Part shown: piece after piece, positions 9,756-19,068 of the stretch
Layout of the letters: each line of letters starts with the position of its first letter
Numbering within the stretch: the stretch's first letter is position 1
Origin: UBA5078 sp033721235
GTDB taxonomy: Bacteria; Pseudomonadota; Gammaproteobacteria; Pseudomonadales; Pseudohongiellaceae
Assembly (NCBI GenBank): GCA_033721235.1
Contig: JAWWAY010000016.1
Span: forward strand, 1-64,000
Length of the DNA stretch: 64,000 nt
Direction of reading: 5' to 3'
Translations under genes and position numbers: made by a program
The notes under the pieces: generated by a model
What the model saw: only the letters and a program-made list of their open reading frames with translations
What the model was told of the DNA's origin: nothing
Database searches by the model: none

Positions 9756-11057
9756 ATGCCCGCACAAAATACCAATAACGCTCGATCCGCCGCCCTGTTC
9801 GAAGAAGCCCAGAAATACATTCCCGGTGGCGTTAACTCCCCAGTTCGCGCATTCAAAGGTGTGGGCGGCAACCCTTTATTTTTTATTGGTGGCGAAGGCG
9901 CGTGGCTAACGGATGAGGACCATCACCGCTATATCGACTACGTGGGAGCATGGGGGCCATTGATTCTGGGCCACAAACATCCAGCAGTCATTTCAGCATT
10001 ACAGGAGCAATTGACCCACGGCTTGGGTTACGGCGCTTCGACAGAAGCCGAAGTGACCATAGCTAAGACTATTTGCAACATCGTTCCTTCCATCGAAAAA
10101 GTTCGACTAGTGACATCTGGCACCGAAGCAACCATGAGCGCTATTCGTGTAGCGCGTGGCTATACGCGACGAGACAAAGTCGTAAAGTTTGAAGGCTGCT
10201 ATCACGGCCACGTAGACGGGCTGCTGGTTAAGGCCGGCTCCGGCGCACTCACACTGGGCGAGCCTGACTCACTTGGAGTACCCAAATCATTCACCAATGA
10301 GACCTACGTACTCCCCTATAATGACGTAGAAGCTCTAGAGCAATTATTTGCCAGCAAGGGTGACGAAATCGCCTGCATTATTGTCGAACCCGTTGCCGGA
10401 AATATGAACTGCGTACCCCCGAAACCCGAATTCTTAGCCGCCATGCGTAAAGTCTGCGACGATGCTGGCAGCGTGCTCATTTTCGACGAAGTTATGACAG
10501 GGTTCAGGGTCGCGTTAGGCGGTGCACAAGCGCACTACGGTATCACTCCAGACCTCACGGCCCTTGGAAAAGTTATAGGCGGTGGGTTGCCTGTAGGCGC
10601 CTTTGGTGGACGCAAAGAGATCATGGATATGGTCGCGCCTATCGGCCCAGTCTATCAAGCAGGCACCCTGGCAGGCAGCCCACTGGCAGTCGCAGCAGGT
10701 CTGGCCATGTTAACTGAAATCCAAAAACCAAATTTCCACGAAATGCTCTCCAATAAAGCCAAGGCGCTAACCCAGGGCTTACAAGAACGTGCAGATGCAG
10801 CAGGCATTCCGTTTACGACCAATCAAGTTGGGGGCATGTTCGGCTGTTTCTTCACCGAAGAGAAGAACATTAGTAGCTTCGAGCAGGTAATGGCTTGCGA
10901 TGCCGAGCGTTTCAAAAAATATTTTCACCACATGCTGCAAGAGGGTGTTTACCTAGCACCTTCTGCCTTCGAAGCGGGCTTCGTTTCTTCTGCCCATTCG
11001 GATGTCGAAATTCAGCTCACACTGGACGCAGCCGAGAAAGCCTTCGCTGCACTTTAA
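9756..11057 (+). CDS. hemL: glutamate-1-semialdehyde 2,1-aminomutase
   Basis: PLP enzyme that converts glutamate-1-semialdehyde to 5-aminolevulinate, the C5 entry to haem. The 433-residue protein has PGGVNSPVRAFKGVGG at the N-terminus, the VTSGTEATMSAIRVARG cofactor block, the DEVMTGFRVALGG loop and the Schiff-base lysine at K272 in LGKVIGGGLPVGAFGG. It follows thiE by 27 bp with a GAGGACACC ribosome site, so haem and thiamine genes are transcribed together here. Confidence 0.97.
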   Translation: MPAQNTNNARSAALFEEAQKYIPGGVNSPVRAFKGVGGNPLFFIGGEGAWLTDEDHHRYIDYVGAWGPLILGHKHPAVISALQEQLTHGLGYGASTEAEVTIAKTICNIVPSIEKVRLVTSGTEATMSAIRVARGYTRRDKVVKFEGCYHGHVDGLLVKAGSGALTLGEPDSLGVPKSFTNETYVLPYNDVEALEQLFASKGDEIACIIVEPVAGNMNCVPPKPEFLAAMRKVCDDAGSVLIFDEVMTGFRVALGGAQAHYGITPDLTALGKVIGGGLPVGAFGGRKEIMDMVAPIGPVYQAGTLAGSPLAVAAGLAMLTEIQKPNFHEMLSNKAKALTQGLQERADAAGIPFTTNQVGGMFGCFFTEEKNISSFEQVMACDAERFKKYFHHMLQEGVYLAPSAFEAGFVSSAHSDVEIQLTLDAAEKAFAAL

Positions 11058-11094
11058 GCAGCTCGATCGAGACCAAGCAAGGAATATAGTGTTA

Positions 11095-12084
11095 ATGAAA
11101 AAGTACGATGTATACGGAATCGGCAATGCGCTTGTCGACAAAGAATTTGAAGTGGAAGACGAGTTCTTCGCTAACAATAATATTGAGAAAGGCTTTATGA
11201 CTCTCATAGAGCCAGACGACCAACAGGCTTTGCTAGACTCTCTGCTAAACAGCTACTCATTGCGTAAACGCGCTGGCGGAGGCTCTGCGGCCAATTCCAT
11301 CTATGCTCTCAGCCAATTTGGTGGCAATGCATTCTTCTCGTGCAAAGTGGCCAACGATGAGCCTGGCGACTTCTATGTCAGCGAATTGGGCAGCTTGAAT
11401 ATCGACACCAATCTTAGCGCGGAGCGTGAACCTGGCGTTACAGGGCGCTGCCTAGTCATGGTAACGCCCGATGCCGAACGCACAATGGCCACGAGCCTAG
11501 GTATTTCTCAGCTTGTCTCTAGCGCAGAGCTGAACAAAGAAGCCATCGCCAACTCGCAATATGTCTATACAGAGGGCTATTTAGTTACCTCTCCAAGCGC
11601 CAAAGCAGCCGTGTTAGAAATGAAGCGTTGTGCTAAAGAGGCAGGAAGTAAGTTCGCCATGACCTTCTCGGACCCTGCGATGGTCGAATATTTTAAGGAC
11701 GGTATTAACGAGTTTATCGGAGACGGAGTTGACCTGCTCTTTTGCAACGAGCAGGAAGCCAAGCTATGGGCTGAAGTAGACTCTTTGGCCGAAGCTTGCG
11801 AAGCACTAAAGGCAAAAGCAAAAACATTCGCCATCACCCTCGGCGCTAAAGGCGCACTCTTATTTGACGGCAGCGACTATATCGAAGTTGCTCCGCATCA
11901 AGTAAAAGCAGTGGACACTAACGGCGCAGGCGATATGTTCTCAGGAGCGCTGCTCTACGGCCTGACCCAAGGAAAGAGCTTCGCAGAAGCTGGAGCACTG
12001 GCGAGCCTAGCCTCTGCCAAGATTGTCTCCCAGTTCGGTCCGAGATTAACGCCGCAGCAGCACTCAGAGCTTCTTAAGGCCTAA
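11095..12084 (+). CDS. PfkB-family carbohydrate/nucleoside kinase (adenosine-kinase-like)
   Basis: A 329-residue ribokinase-superfamily kinase. It has YGIGNALVDKEFEVED at the N-terminus, the glycine motif AGGGSAANSIYALSQFGG and the C-terminal catalytic motif DTNGAGDMFSGALLYG with the general-base aspartate. Similar proteins are annotated as adenosine or sugar kinases; the substrate cannot be settled by eye. The ATG at 11095 has AAGGAA upstream, whereas the longer frame from 11002 overlaps hemL. A strong bidirectional terminator follows. Confidence 0.85.
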   Translation: MKKYDVYGIGNALVDKEFEVEDEFFANNNIEKGFMTLIEPDDQQALLDSLLNSYSLRKRAGGGSAANSIYALSQFGGNAFFSCKVANDEPGDFYVSELGSLNIDTNLSAEREPGVTGRCLVMVTPDAERTMATSLGISQLVSSAELNKEAIANSQYVYTEGYLVTSPSAKAAVLEMKRCAKEAGSKFAMTFSDPAMVEYFKDGINEFIGDGVDLLFCNEQEAKLWAEVDSLAEACEALKAKAKTFAITLGAKGALLFDGSDYIEVAPHQVKAVDTNGAGDMFSGALLYGLTQGKSFAEAGALASLASAKIVSQFGPRLTPQQHSELLKA

Positions 12085-12094
12085 TTCGCAGGCA

Positions 12095-12127
12095 AAAAAA
12101 AGCCCAGCTTTTGCTGGGCTTTTTTTT
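12095..12127. terminator. bidirectional rho-independent terminator
   Basis: Stem AGCCCAGC (12101-12108), loop TTTT, stem GCTGGGCT (12113-12120), flanked by A-run and T-run. It serves the kinase on the plus strand and dnaJ on the minus strand. Confidence 0.92.
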
Positions 12128-12133
12128 GATCTC

Positions 12134-13252
12134 TTAAGCTCTTAGGTCGTCGACAAATTTCTTCACGCCGTCAAACCAGGAACTCTTCTTAGGTGACTGC
12201 TTGCCTTCGCTCTCACCAATGGCATGGAACTCCTCTAGCAGCTCCTTCTGACGCTTGGTGATATTAACCGGCGTCTCTACCAGTACTCGACAAAGTAGAT
12301 CACCGGTTACGCCACCACGTACAGGCGTCACGCCTTTATTACGTAGTCTGAATAATTTTCCCGTCTGCGTTTCCGCTGGAATTTTTAGCTTAACGCGTCC
12401 GCCTAGGGTTGGAACTTCAAGCTCGCCACCTAAGACTGCATCGACAAAGCTGATTGGAATTTCGCAGTGTAAATCGATACCGTCGCGCTCGAATATCTTA
12501 TGATCACGAACGGAGACCTGAACATAGAGGTCACCAGAAGGGCCGCCGTGAGAGCCGGCCTGACCTTCACCTGCCAATCGAATGCGATCGCCCGTATCTA
12601 CGCCTGGCGGCACTTTAACGGATAAGGTTTTGGTCTCTTCCACAGTACCGCGGCCACGACAGCTAGTACATGGGTCTTTAATCTGCTTGCCGGAACCATG
12701 ACAACGAGGACAGCTCTGTTGCACAGAAAAGAAACCCTGTTGCATACGAACTTGGCCCATGCCATTACAGGTGCCGCAAGTAACAGGAGAGCTTCCTTTC
12801 TTAGCGCCACTACCATCGCAAGGCTTACACTTGACCGAGGTAGGAACTCGAATTTTGGCTGTTGTGCCCCTAACGGCCTCTTCCAAGTCGAGTTCTAAGG
12901 TGTAGCGTAGGTCCGCACCCTTACGTACATTACTGCGGCCGCCGCCACGTCCACCGCCGAAAATATCGCCAAAAATATCACCAAACATATCGCCGAAGTC
13001 AGCGCCATGTCCGGCTCCCGCCTGCTGATCCACACCCGCATGTCCATATTGGTCATAGCGTTCACGTTTCTGGCCATCGGACAAAACCTCAAATGCCTCA
13101 TTGGCTTCTTTGAATTTTTCTTCCGACTCTTTATTACCCTCGTTACGATCCGGGTGATGTTTCATGGCAACACGGCGGTAGGCCTTCTTAATTTCAGGCC
13201 CTGTCGCATCGCGGGAAACTCCCAGCACTTCGTAGTAATCTCGTTTGGACAT
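12134..13252 (-). CDS. dnaJ: chaperone DnaJ (Hsp40)
   Basis: Co-chaperone that delivers substrates to DnaK and stimulates its ATPase. The 372-residue protein has an N-terminal J domain with HPD at 33-35, a Gly/Phe-rich linker (about 75-115), four CxxCxGxG zinc repeats in the middle (CKPCDGSG, CGTCNGMG, CPRCHGSG, CTSCRGRG) and two C-terminal substrate domains. It lies downstream of dnaK with a terminator-like hairpin in the 140-bp gap, which probably lowers dnaJ relative to dnaK. Confidence 0.98.
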   Translation of the reverse strand: MSKRDYYEVLGVSRDATGPEIKKAYRRVAMKHHPDRNEGNKESEEKFKEANEAFEVLSDGQKRERYDQYGHAGVDQQAGAGHGADFGDMFGDIFGDIFGGGRGGGRSNVRKGADLRYTLELDLEEAVRGTTAKIRVPTSVKCKPCDGSGAKKGSSPVTCGTCNGMGQVRMQQGFFSVQQSCPRCHGSGKQIKDPCTSCRGRGTVEETKTLSVKVPPGVDTGDRIRLAGEGQAGSHGGPSGDLYVQVSVRDHKIFERDGIDLHCEIPISFVDAVLGGELEVPTLGGRVKLKIPAETQTGKLFRLRNKGVTPVRGGVTGDLLCRVLVETPVNITKRQKELLEEFHAIGESEGKQSPKKSSWFDGVKKFVDDLRA

Positions 13253-13312
13253 AATGATCTACTGTTTCTCTACCATTTGTGGGGCGCTCGTCGCTTGCAT
13301 ACTCTACAAGGT

Positions 13313-13347
13313 AAAAAAACCAGGCAGGTAACCCGCCCGGTTTTTCT
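13313..13347 (-). terminator. terminator or attenuator between dnaK and dnaJ
   Basis: On the minus strand an 11-bp stem AACCGGGCGGG / CCTGCCTGGTT, with two G-U pairs and a TTA loop, is followed by a T-run. It sits inside the dnaK-dnaJ intergenic region, so partial readthrough would set the DnaK:DnaJ ratio. Confidence 0.7.
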
Positions 13348-13391
13348 ACGACAGACCCATTAAGGTCTCCCCGCTAAGGGGCCGCTGATAC

Positions 13392-15314
13392 TTACTTATC
13401 GTCGTCTTTTACTTCTTCAAACTCAGCGTCAACAGCATCATCGTTGTCGGCTGAACTGGTTTGCTCGGCGCTCTCTGTAGTTTGCTGCTCAGCTTGCGCC
13501 TCGGCGTACATCTTTTCAGCCATGCCAGCAGAGGCTTCCGTCAATGCCTTAGTTTTGGCTTCGATATCGTCTATATCGTCGGTCTTGATAGCTTCTTCAA
13601 GAGCCGTGATAGCCGCTTCGATAGTCTCTTTCTCATCCGCTGCTACTTTATCGCCAGCTTCTTCCAAAGTCTTACGCGTAGCATGAACAAGTCCATCAGC
13701 ACTGTTGCGAACGGTTACCAGCTTCTCGAATTTCTCATCGTCAGCAGCATTCGCTTCGGCATCTTTCACCATTTTTTCAATTTCTTCATCAGACAAACCA
13801 CTGGAAGCCTTGATGACAATTGACTGCTCTTTACCCGTCGCCTTGTCCTTAGCCGACACGTTCAAGATACCGTTAGCATCCAGATCAAACGCCACTTCAA
13901 TTTGAGGCATGCCGCGAGGCGCTGGCGGAATATCCGACAGATCAAATTTACCTAGTGACTTGTTCTGAGCGGCTTGCTTACGCTCGCCCTGCACTACGTG
14001 AATAGTTACCGCTGTCTGATTATCATCAGCTGTAGAGAACACTTGTGTTTTCTTCGTTGGGATAGTCGTGTTCTTCTCGATCAATGTGCTTGCTACGCCG
14101 CCCATAGTCTCAATACCTAGAGAAAGAGGCGTCACGTCTAATAGTAGAACATCGTTCACTTCACCCGAAAGAACCGCCGCCTGGATCGCAGCACCCATGG
14201 CAACCGCTTCGTCTGGGTTAACATCACGACGAGCTTCTTTGCCGAAGAACTCAGCAACCTTCTTCTGTACCAAAGGCATACGAGTCTGACCGCCCACAAG
14301 AATCACATCGTCGATGCTGCCTACGTCAATGTCAGCGTCTTGCAACGCCTGCTTAACTGGGCCCATTGTACGATCAACCAAGCCTTCAACTAGCGACTCG
14401 AACTTAGCACGAGTGAGCTTTTGCACTAAGTGCTTAGGACCACTGGCATCCGCTGTGATATAGGGTAGGTTTACTTCCGTTTGCTGAGAAGATGACAGCT
14501 CGATCTTCGCCTTCTCTGCAGCTTCCTTAAGACGCTGAAGCGCTAGTGGATCGCTGTGCAAATCCATACCAGACTCTTTCTTAAATTCATCGGCCAAGTA
14601 GTCGATCAAGCGAAGGTCGAAGTCCTCACCACCTAGGAAAGTATCACCATTAGTCGATAGCACTTCGAAAGTGTGCTCTCCGTCAGTTTCAGCAATTTCG
14701 ATAATTGAGATATCGAACGTACCGCCACCAAGGTCGAATACAGCGATTGTAGAATCGCCGCCCTTCTTGTCCATACCGTAGGCAAGTGCTGCGGCTGTTG
14801 GCTCGTTAATAATACGCTTCACTTCTAGACCGGCGATTTTGCCCGCGTCCTTAGTCGCTTGACGCTGAGAGTCGTTGAAGTACGCAGGCACTGTTACTAC
14901 CGCCTCAGTGACTGTTTCGCCCAAGTAATCTTCGGCTGTCTTCTTCATCTTCTTCAGCACTTGGGCTGAAATTTGTGGAGGAGACATTTTCTCGTCGTTC
15001 ACAGACACCCATGCATCGCCGTTATCAGCTTTCACAATGCCGTAAGGAACCATTTTGATGTCCTTTTGAACCACTTCGTCATCGAACTGGCGGCCAATAA
15101 GACGCTTAATAGCGAACAGAGTATTCTTTGGGTTAGTAACAGACTGACGTTTTGCAGGCTGTCCAACCAAAGTTTCGCCATCTTTAGTAAATGCGATGAT
15201 AGACGGGGTAGTACGATCACCCTCAGCATTCTCGATCACGCGAGACTTGCCACCATCCATAATGGCAACACATGAGTTTGTGGTGCCTAGGTCTATACCA
15301 ATAATTTTGCCCAT
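13392..15314 (-). CDS. dnaK: chaperone DnaK (Hsp70)
   Basis: ATP-dependent folding chaperone. The protein of 640 residues begins MGKIIGIDLGTTNSCVA. It has the phosphate-binding motifs IAVFDLGGGTFDISI and ILVGGQTRMP, the linker VLLLDVTPLSLGIE, a peptide-binding domain, a helical lid and the acidic EFEEVKDDDK tail. The start at 15314 has a GGAGAAG ribosome site; the frame open to 15335 adds seven untypical residues. A sigma-32-like promoter lies about 140 bp upstream. Confidence 0.98.
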   Translation of the reverse strand: MGKIIGIDLGTTNSCVAIMDGGKSRVIENAEGDRTTPSIIAFTKDGETLVGQPAKRQSVTNPKNTLFAIKRLIGRQFDDEVVQKDIKMVPYGIVKADNGDAWVSVNDEKMSPPQISAQVLKKMKKTAEDYLGETVTEAVVTVPAYFNDSQRQATKDAGKIAGLEVKRIINEPTAAALAYGMDKKGGDSTIAVFDLGGGTFDISIIEIAETDGEHTFEVLSTNGDTFLGGEDFDLRLIDYLADEFKKESGMDLHSDPLALQRLKEAAEKAKIELSSSQQTEVNLPYITADASGPKHLVQKLTRAKFESLVEGLVDRTMGPVKQALQDADIDVGSIDDVILVGGQTRMPLVQKKVAEFFGKEARRDVNPDEAVAMGAAIQAAVLSGEVNDVLLLDVTPLSLGIETMGGVASTLIEKNTTIPTKKTQVFSTADDNQTAVTIHVVQGERKQAAQNKSLGKFDLSDIPPAPRGMPQIEVAFDLDANGILNVSAKDKATGKEQSIVIKASSGLSDEEIEKMVKDAEANAADDEKFEKLVTVRNSADGLVHATRKTLEEAGDKVAADEKETIEAAITALEEAIKTDDIDDIEAKTKALTEASAGMAEKMYAEAQAEQQTTESAEQTSSADNDDAVDAEFEEVKDDDK

Positions 15315-15453
15315 TTTTGCTTCTCCGTGTCGCACGATAGTTCGGTTATTACCGCCACAGCGTGCTAATTTTTAATTGATCACTATTCGTTAAGAATTTG
15401 CCGGTTTACAGCTGATTCAGTCCTGCACCACATTATTCTTATCTCTGGCCATG

Positions 15454-15482
15454 TATATTGGCGCTAATGCGCCGATTTCAAG
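15454..15482 (-). promoter_or_regulatory. sigma-32-like heat-shock promoter of dnaK
   Basis: Minus strand: CTTGAAA (15476-15482), a 14-bp spacer, then CCAATATA (15454-15461). The -35 is perfect; the -10 is a weaker version of the CCCCATNT consensus. A short GGCGC/GCGCC dyad occupies the spacer region. Confidence 0.6.
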
Positions 15483-15496
15483 TGCCAGATACTTAT

Positions 15497-16099
15497 TTAT
15501 GCCGTTTCATCGACGCTCGCATGAGGCGCCTTAGACACCACTACCATTGCCGCGCGTAAAACGCGGCCGTGCAAGGTATACCCCTTCTGCATAACCGCTA
15601 ATACTGTATTAGGCTCGGCATCTGCGCTCTCCTGCATCACCATCGCCTGATGAACCTGAGGATCGAAAGGCTCTCCTAGGGGATTCACCTGCTCTATGCC
15701 CGACTTCTTGAAGCAGTCCAGAAAGCTCTTAAGCGTTAGCTCAACACCCTGCTTCAAAGCCTTAACAGATTCATTGTCTTCATCTACAGAGACTTCCAAG
15801 GCGCGCTCCAAGTTATCCATCACGCCCAAGAGCTCTGAGCTGAGTTTTTCTTGGCCGTATTTATGTGCCTTTTCAACGTCTTGCTCTGCACGACGGCGCA
15901 CATTCTGCATCTCTGCCTGAACGCGCAAAACCTCTTCCTTTTGCTGTTCAAGTAAGACTTCCATGCTCGCCAATTTAGCCAGCGCTTCTGCCAATGGATC
16001 GTGTGCTGCTTGATCATCAGTCTGGACAGACTCTTCTGCGCCTTGTTGCTCTTTGACTTCTTCGGAAACTGGTTCCTGCTGTTCTGGTTTATCGCTCAT
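15497..16099 (-). CDS. grpE: nucleotide exchange factor GrpE
   Basis: Exchange factor that releases ADP from DnaK. An acidic N-terminal tail precedes a long coiled-coil (about 45-115; EALAKLASMEVLLEQQKEEV) and the conserved C-terminal beta domain (VNPLGEPFDPQVHQAM, then VLRAAMVVVS). The start at 16099 (MSDKPEQQ) is preferred; the frame is open to 16129 but the extra residues are not family-like. It is the first gene of the grpE-dnaK-dnaJ cluster. Confidence 0.96.
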   Translation of the reverse strand: MSDKPEQQEPVSEEVKEQQGAEESVQTDDQAAHDPLAEALAKLASMEVLLEQQKEEVLRVQAEMQNVRRRAEQDVEKAHKYGQEKLSSELLGVMDNLERALEVSVDEDNESVKALKQGVELTLKSFLDCFKKSGIEQVNPLGEPFDPQVHQAMVMQESADAEPNTVLAVMQKGYTLHGRVLRAAMVVVSKAPHASVDETA

Positions 16100-16162
16100 A
16101 CCGTTACCCTTGCGCTTAAACTGCTTCAATCAACAATTGCGTTACCGCAAACTCTGCAGCCG

Positions 16163-16190
16163 ATATGGGGGCGCACCGGTCAGATTCAAG
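16163..16190 (-). promoter_or_regulatory. sigma-32-like heat-shock promoter of grpE
   Basis: Minus strand: CTTGAA (16185-16190), a 14-bp spacer, then CCCCATAT (16163-16170), a near-perfect match to the RpoH consensus, 64-91 bp upstream of the grpE start. Confidence 0.8.
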
Positions 16191-16336
16191 GTTTGCTCGC
16201 AATTATATTGAGCCCCTGTTTTGCCAGACGCTGACAAGTCGGCTGAGTATGCGCTATATTCAGCTATAGATAGGCCGTTACTCGACGGCCGAGGATGATT
16301 AGCGAGCCCCTAGGCTCAGGAAACGACACTCATACC

Positions 16337-18031
16337 ATGCTTACCCAGCTCACCATTGCTAACTACGCTATCGTTGACCACTTAGAAATCGATTTTCAGC
16401 CCGGAATGACAGCCATCACGGGGGAAACTGGGGCTGGTAAATCTATTATTCTCGGCGCTCTCGGCCTCACTCTCGGCGATCGCTCTGACAAAGGGGTGGT
16501 AAGCCATGGAGCCAAGCGGGCAGACATCAGCGCACTGTTTAATACCAGCAAATTGCCCCACGCTCAGAAGTGGCTGGACGAGAATGAACTACTGATTGAA
16601 GACGAGCCCGACACCTGCCTAATACGACGAGTGGTCGGCGAAGACGGGCGCTCGAAGGCTTGGGTGAACGGCTTTCCTGTCAATTTACAGGTACTCAAAA
16701 CCATCGGCGAAATGCTCATCGACATTCATAGCCAGCATGAACATCAGTCTCTGCTCAATAGGGCTACGCACCAGCGCCAACTTGATGATTTCACTGCCAA
16801 CGCAGGCTTAGCGAAGGAAGTTCGCGACTTAAGCAGACAGTGGCGCAGCAATAATGAGCGCATGCGAGCCTTGCTAGAGCACTCGGAAGAAACCAGCGCC
16901 CAAGCCCAACTTATTCGCTACCAAGTTAATGAACTAGACGAACTAAGCCTAGAAGACGGAGAGCTGGAAGCGCTCGACGAAGAATACTCGCGCCTTAATA
17001 GTGCCGATACCACCCTATCCACCGCCCAAGAGCTACTCATTCTATGCCAAGAGGGCGAGGAGCAAACCCTATTGGGAGGAATCAATCACGCACTGTCGGT
17101 ACTGCAAGAGCTACGAACAAAGACCAGCGCTCTCAACAACGTTGCCGAACTTCTAGGGAATGCGTCCGTGCAGATAGAGGAGGCCGTTGCCGATTTAAGA
17201 CGCGAAATTGACCAGTTCGATGCCAACCCTGAGCGCTTAGAGCAGATTAATCAGCGCCTAGCCGATATTCACAGCATTGCGCGTAAGCATAAGGTGGCCC
17301 CGGACCAACTGCCATCTCTACACGCAGAGCTACAGTCGCAACTTGAAGGCCTCGATAATAGCGATGAGACTATCGAGGCACTCAGACAGCAGGATGTAGC
17401 CCTGCGAAAGCAATATCAGGAACAAGCATCAAAACTCAGCAAACTTAGGGCTAAAGCAGCAGGCGAGCTGGAACAACGCATCAATGAACAGATTGCGTCC
17501 CTAGGCATGAGCAATGCCTCTCTTAAAGTGGCCTTATCGCCAAATAATGCCGATTCGCCGGCTCCCGGTGGTTTGGAGAGCGTGGAGTTTTTAGTCAGCA
17601 CCAACCCCGGTCAAGAGCCGCGCCCTCTCATAAAAATAGCCTCCGGTGGTGAACTATCGCGTATAAGCCTAGCTATACAAGTGATTACCGCACAGACCTC
17701 TGCTACCCCTACCTTGGTGTTCGACGAAGTCGACGTCGGCATTGGCGGCAGTGTTGCCAGATCAGTCGGCCGCCTTTTGAGAGAGCTGGGGGAGAGAGGC
17801 CAAGTATTCTGCGTGACCCACCAGGCCCAAGTAGCAAGCCTAGGGCACCAGCATTTGTTCGTCAGCAAGTCGGCAAAAGCTGCTGGCGACAAGAGCTTTG
17901 GTACCGAGATCACGGAACTAAGAGGTGAGGAGCAAGTGAAGGAGATTGCGCGGATGCTGGGCGGCGAATCAGAGACTCAGGACTTTACCCCCGAATCCCT
18001 TGCACACGCCCAAGAAATGTTAAGCGTCTAG
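16337..18031 (+). CDS. recN: DNA repair protein RecN
   Basis: SMC-like ATPase of double-strand break repair. Walker A is GETGAGKS at 29-36, the coiled-coil arms span about 150-370, the ABC signature is IASGGELSRISLAIQ and Walker B is LVFDEVDVGIGG; these give the full head-arm-head architecture in 564 residues. The ATG at 16337 starts MLTQLTIANYAIVDHL, as in the family; the upstream 14-codon extension to 16295 is untypical. It overlaps the convergent fur gene by 4 bp at the 3' end. No clear LexA box was seen. Confidence 0.96.
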   Translation: MLTQLTIANYAIVDHLEIDFQPGMTAITGETGAGKSIILGALGLTLGDRSDKGVVSHGAKRADISALFNTSKLPHAQKWLDENELLIEDEPDTCLIRRVVGEDGRSKAWVNGFPVNLQVLKTIGEMLIDIHSQHEHQSLLNRATHQRQLDDFTANAGLAKEVRDLSRQWRSNNERMRALLEHSEETSAQAQLIRYQVNELDELSLEDGELEALDEEYSRLNSADTTLSTAQELLILCQEGEEQTLLGGINHALSVLQELRTKTSALNNVAELLGNASVQIEEAVADLRREIDQFDANPERLEQINQRLADIHSIARKHKVAPDQLPSLHAELQSQLEGLDNSDETIEALRQQDVALRKQYQEQASKLSKLRAKAAGELEQRINEQIASLGMSNASLKVALSPNNADSPAPGGLESVEFLVSTNPGQEPRPLIKIASGGELSRISLAIQVITAQTSATPTLVFDEVDVGIGGSVARSVGRLLRELGERGQVFCVTHQAQVASLGHQHLFVSKSAKAAGDKSFGTEITELRGEEQVKEIARMLGGESETQDFTPESLAHAQEMLSV

Positions 18032-18450
18032 CCGACACTCTGGCACTGCTGGCAAATGCCGTACAGATACAGGCTATGATCAGTTATTTCGAAACCAAAT
18101 TTTTCGGCAATTTTGTTTTGCTGGTTTTCGATTACTTCGTCATAAAACTCTTCAACCAGGCCACATTTACTGCACACCAAGTGATCGTGATGCTCCATGG
18201 TGCTCAGCTCAAAAACCGAATGCCCACCTTCAAAATGATGACGTTCAACTAGGCCCGCGCTCTCAAATTGAGTTAGCACACGATACACAGTGGCAAGCCC
18301 CACATCCTCATCAGCTTCTATCAAAGCCTTGTAGACATCCTCTGCGCTTAGATGGCGAGTCTCAGAGCTCTCCAATAGCTGGAGAATTTTGACTCTTGGC
18401 AAGGTTACTTTTAACCCTGCATTGCGTAACTCTTGATTTTCGTTTGGCAT
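18028..18450 (-). CDS. fur: ferric uptake regulator Fur
   Basis: Iron-responsive repressor, 140 residues. The N-terminal winged helix (LKVTLPRVKILQLLES, then AEDVYKAL) is followed by the metal-binding and dimer region with the HHDHLVCSKCGLVEEF motif and a C-terminal CQQCQ pair. The histidine and cysteine ligands typical of Fur are all present. It is divergent from bamE, as in pseudomonads. Confidence 0.96.
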   Translation of the reverse strand: MPNENQELRNAGLKVTLPRVKILQLLESSETRHLSAEDVYKALIEADEDVGLATVYRVLTQFESAGLVERHHFEGGHSVFELSTMEHHDHLVCSKCGLVEEFYDEVIENQQNKIAEKFGFEITDHSLYLYGICQQCQSVG

Positions 18451-18568
18451 GATTGTCTCTTTGGCAGACCTGCAGTCAACAGTATTGTTAGTGGCTTAGG
18501 AACCTTTGGGCAAGCGCGGCGTCTGATACCTTGTACAGCTAGTAAAGAGCTTGCACAACGCCGATGCT

Positions 18569-18596
18569 TTGCCCATCGGAGCAGGTAGGGTATTAT
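18569..18596 (+). promoter_or_regulatory. sigma-70-like promoter of bamE
   Basis: TTGCCC (18569-18574), a 16-bp spacer and TATTAT (18591-18596), about 20 bp upstream of the bamE start in the fur-bamE intergenic region. Confidence 0.55.
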
Positions 18597-18614
18597 GCCC
18601 GCTAAATCTTACAG

Positions 18615-19019
18615 ATGAAAGTTTACACTATGTTCAAAGCCTTGATGCCAATACAGAAACTAAAACGCACTACGCGCGCCCTAGCGCTTATGGCCGCTGC
18701 CAGCCTACTTGGCGCCTGCGGCAGTATTCCGGTAATTCAGTTTCCCGGCGTGTATAAAATCGACATAGAGCAGGGAAATATCATCACTCAAGAGATGGTT
18801 GACCAATTGCGCCCCGGCATGACTAGACGTCAAGTGACCTTCGTCATGGGAACCCCTTTAGTCCGCGACCCGTTCAATCAAGACCGCTGGGACTATGTCT
18901 ATAACTACCAGCCAGGCGGAGAGCAACGAGGACAAGAGCGCGTTACCGTTTTCTTCGAAGGCGACGTGCTAGTCAGTGTCACTGGCGATTTCCGACCACA
19001 AGCTGACAGCAATTCCTAA
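18615..19019 (+). CDS. bamE: outer membrane assembly lipoprotein BamE (SmpA/OmlA)
   Basis: Lipoprotein subunit of the BAM complex that inserts beta-barrel proteins. A signal peptide ends in the lipobox LLGAC (Cys about residue 35). The BamE fold follows with IEQGNIITQEMVDQLRPGMTR ending near residue 72, the VMGTPLVRDPF signature, and the YVYNYQPGG and ERVTVFFEGD strands. An ATG at 18630 (MFKALMPIQK) is an equally plausible start. The adjacent divergent fur gene agrees with this identity. Confidence 0.93.
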   Translation: MKVYTMFKALMPIQKLKRTTRALALMAAASLLGACGSIPVIQFPGVYKIDIEQGNIITQEMVDQLRPGMTRRQVTFVMGTPLVRDPFNQDRWDYVYNYQPGGEQRGQERVTVFFEGDVLVSVTGDFRPQADSNS

Positions 19020-19068
19020 TGCTCACAACGAGCCTCAGCGCTTGCGAGGCTCGTCTATTGGCAGGCGC

